Positions 5,338-5,447 of a stretch of 5,447 nt of DNA are shown piece after piece (within the stretch, counting starts at the first letter, position 1; every line of letters starts with the position of its first letter). This stretch comes from Pseudomonadota bacterium (GTDB taxonomy: Bacteria > Pseudomonadota > Alphaproteobacteria > Rhizobiales > Kaistiaceae): NCBI GenBank assembly GCA_023392225.1, contig JAEVZM010000591.1, positions 1 to 5,447 on the forward strand, read 5' to 3'. The position numbers and the translations under genes are program-made. The notes below the pieces were generated by a model. The model had not been told where the DNA came from. It made no database searches and was given only the letters and a program-made list of their open reading frames with translations.

Positions 5338-5447
5338 ATGCCAACGATCTTCCGCTTCCTCGTGTCGCTGATCCTGATCGCCGCAGTGTTCGCGGGGATC
5401 GTGTTCTACCTTGGCAATTTCGTCAGCCCCAACACGCGGCCGATGAC
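5338..5447 (+). CDS. Small single-membrane-segment protein (partial, cut by window edge)
   Basis: Thirty-six complete codons and the start of the next are present. The translation starts MPTIFRFLVSLILIAAVFAGIVFYL, one strong membrane segment (about residues 7-25), then GNFVSPNTRPM. It is transcribed away from aroK. Short proteins with a hydrophobic start and an 'F-V-x-P-x-x-R-x-M' stretch sit divergently from aroK in many Hyphomicrobiales, as I remember them, often next to xerD and sometimes labelled 'histidine kinase' although they are too short for one. That link is from memory and cannot be tested on this fragment. Only a weak AGG (5330-5332) precedes the ATG. A possible -35 (TTGAAA, 5301-5306) has no good -10. 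Confidence 0.65.
   Translation, partial: MPTIFRFLVSLILIAAVFAGIVFYLGNFVSPNTRPM

Overview
This is a very GC-rich stretch of a bacterial chromosome. It is most likely from an alphaproteobacterium of the order Hyphomicrobiales (Rhizobiales). The evidence is the base composition, the gene order aroK-aroB-CorC-family protein, the protein sequences, and one intergenic palindrome that resembles the GCATG...CCGAAAAGTG...TTTTCGG...GCATC repeat I remember from many rhizobial genomes. That assignment is inference; no rRNA or other species marker is present.

Layout from right to left. The right edge (5338-5447) is the start of a rightward gene for a small protein with one membrane segment. A 110-base divergent intergenic region carries a good sigma70-type promoter (TTGACA, 17 bases, CTCTAG) that fires leftward into a compact operon. 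That operon is aroK (shikimate kinase) and aroB (3-dehydroquinate synthase), overlapping by 4 bases, then 16 bases later a CNNM/CBS/CorC-type membrane protein. The first two genes are shikimate-pathway enzymes. The third is a putative ion transport or efflux protein with no clear metabolic link.

Further left on the same strand lie a predicted exported metallo-beta-lactamase-fold protein (1175-2008) and a small exported protein with a bacterial SH3-like domain (656-1030). The left edge (1-63) holds only the signal-peptide start of another exported protein. Each of these three leftward genes has its own well-spaced Shine-Dalgarno sequence.

The only long gene-free stretch is 64-655. It holds a likely terminator for the SH3 gene, the degenerate rhizobial-type palindrome, several other GC-rich inverted repeats, a GTTCA direct-repeat motif also found upstream of the SH3 gene, and a hairpin series ending in a T-rich tail that could be a rightward small RNA.

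I see no CRISPR array, insertion sequence, tRNA, toxin-antitoxin pair or defence system. The coding part looks like ordinary core genome. The points most worth a second look are the altered metal-ligand motifs of the metallo-beta-lactamase-fold protein, the shared direct-repeat motif, and the possible small RNA.
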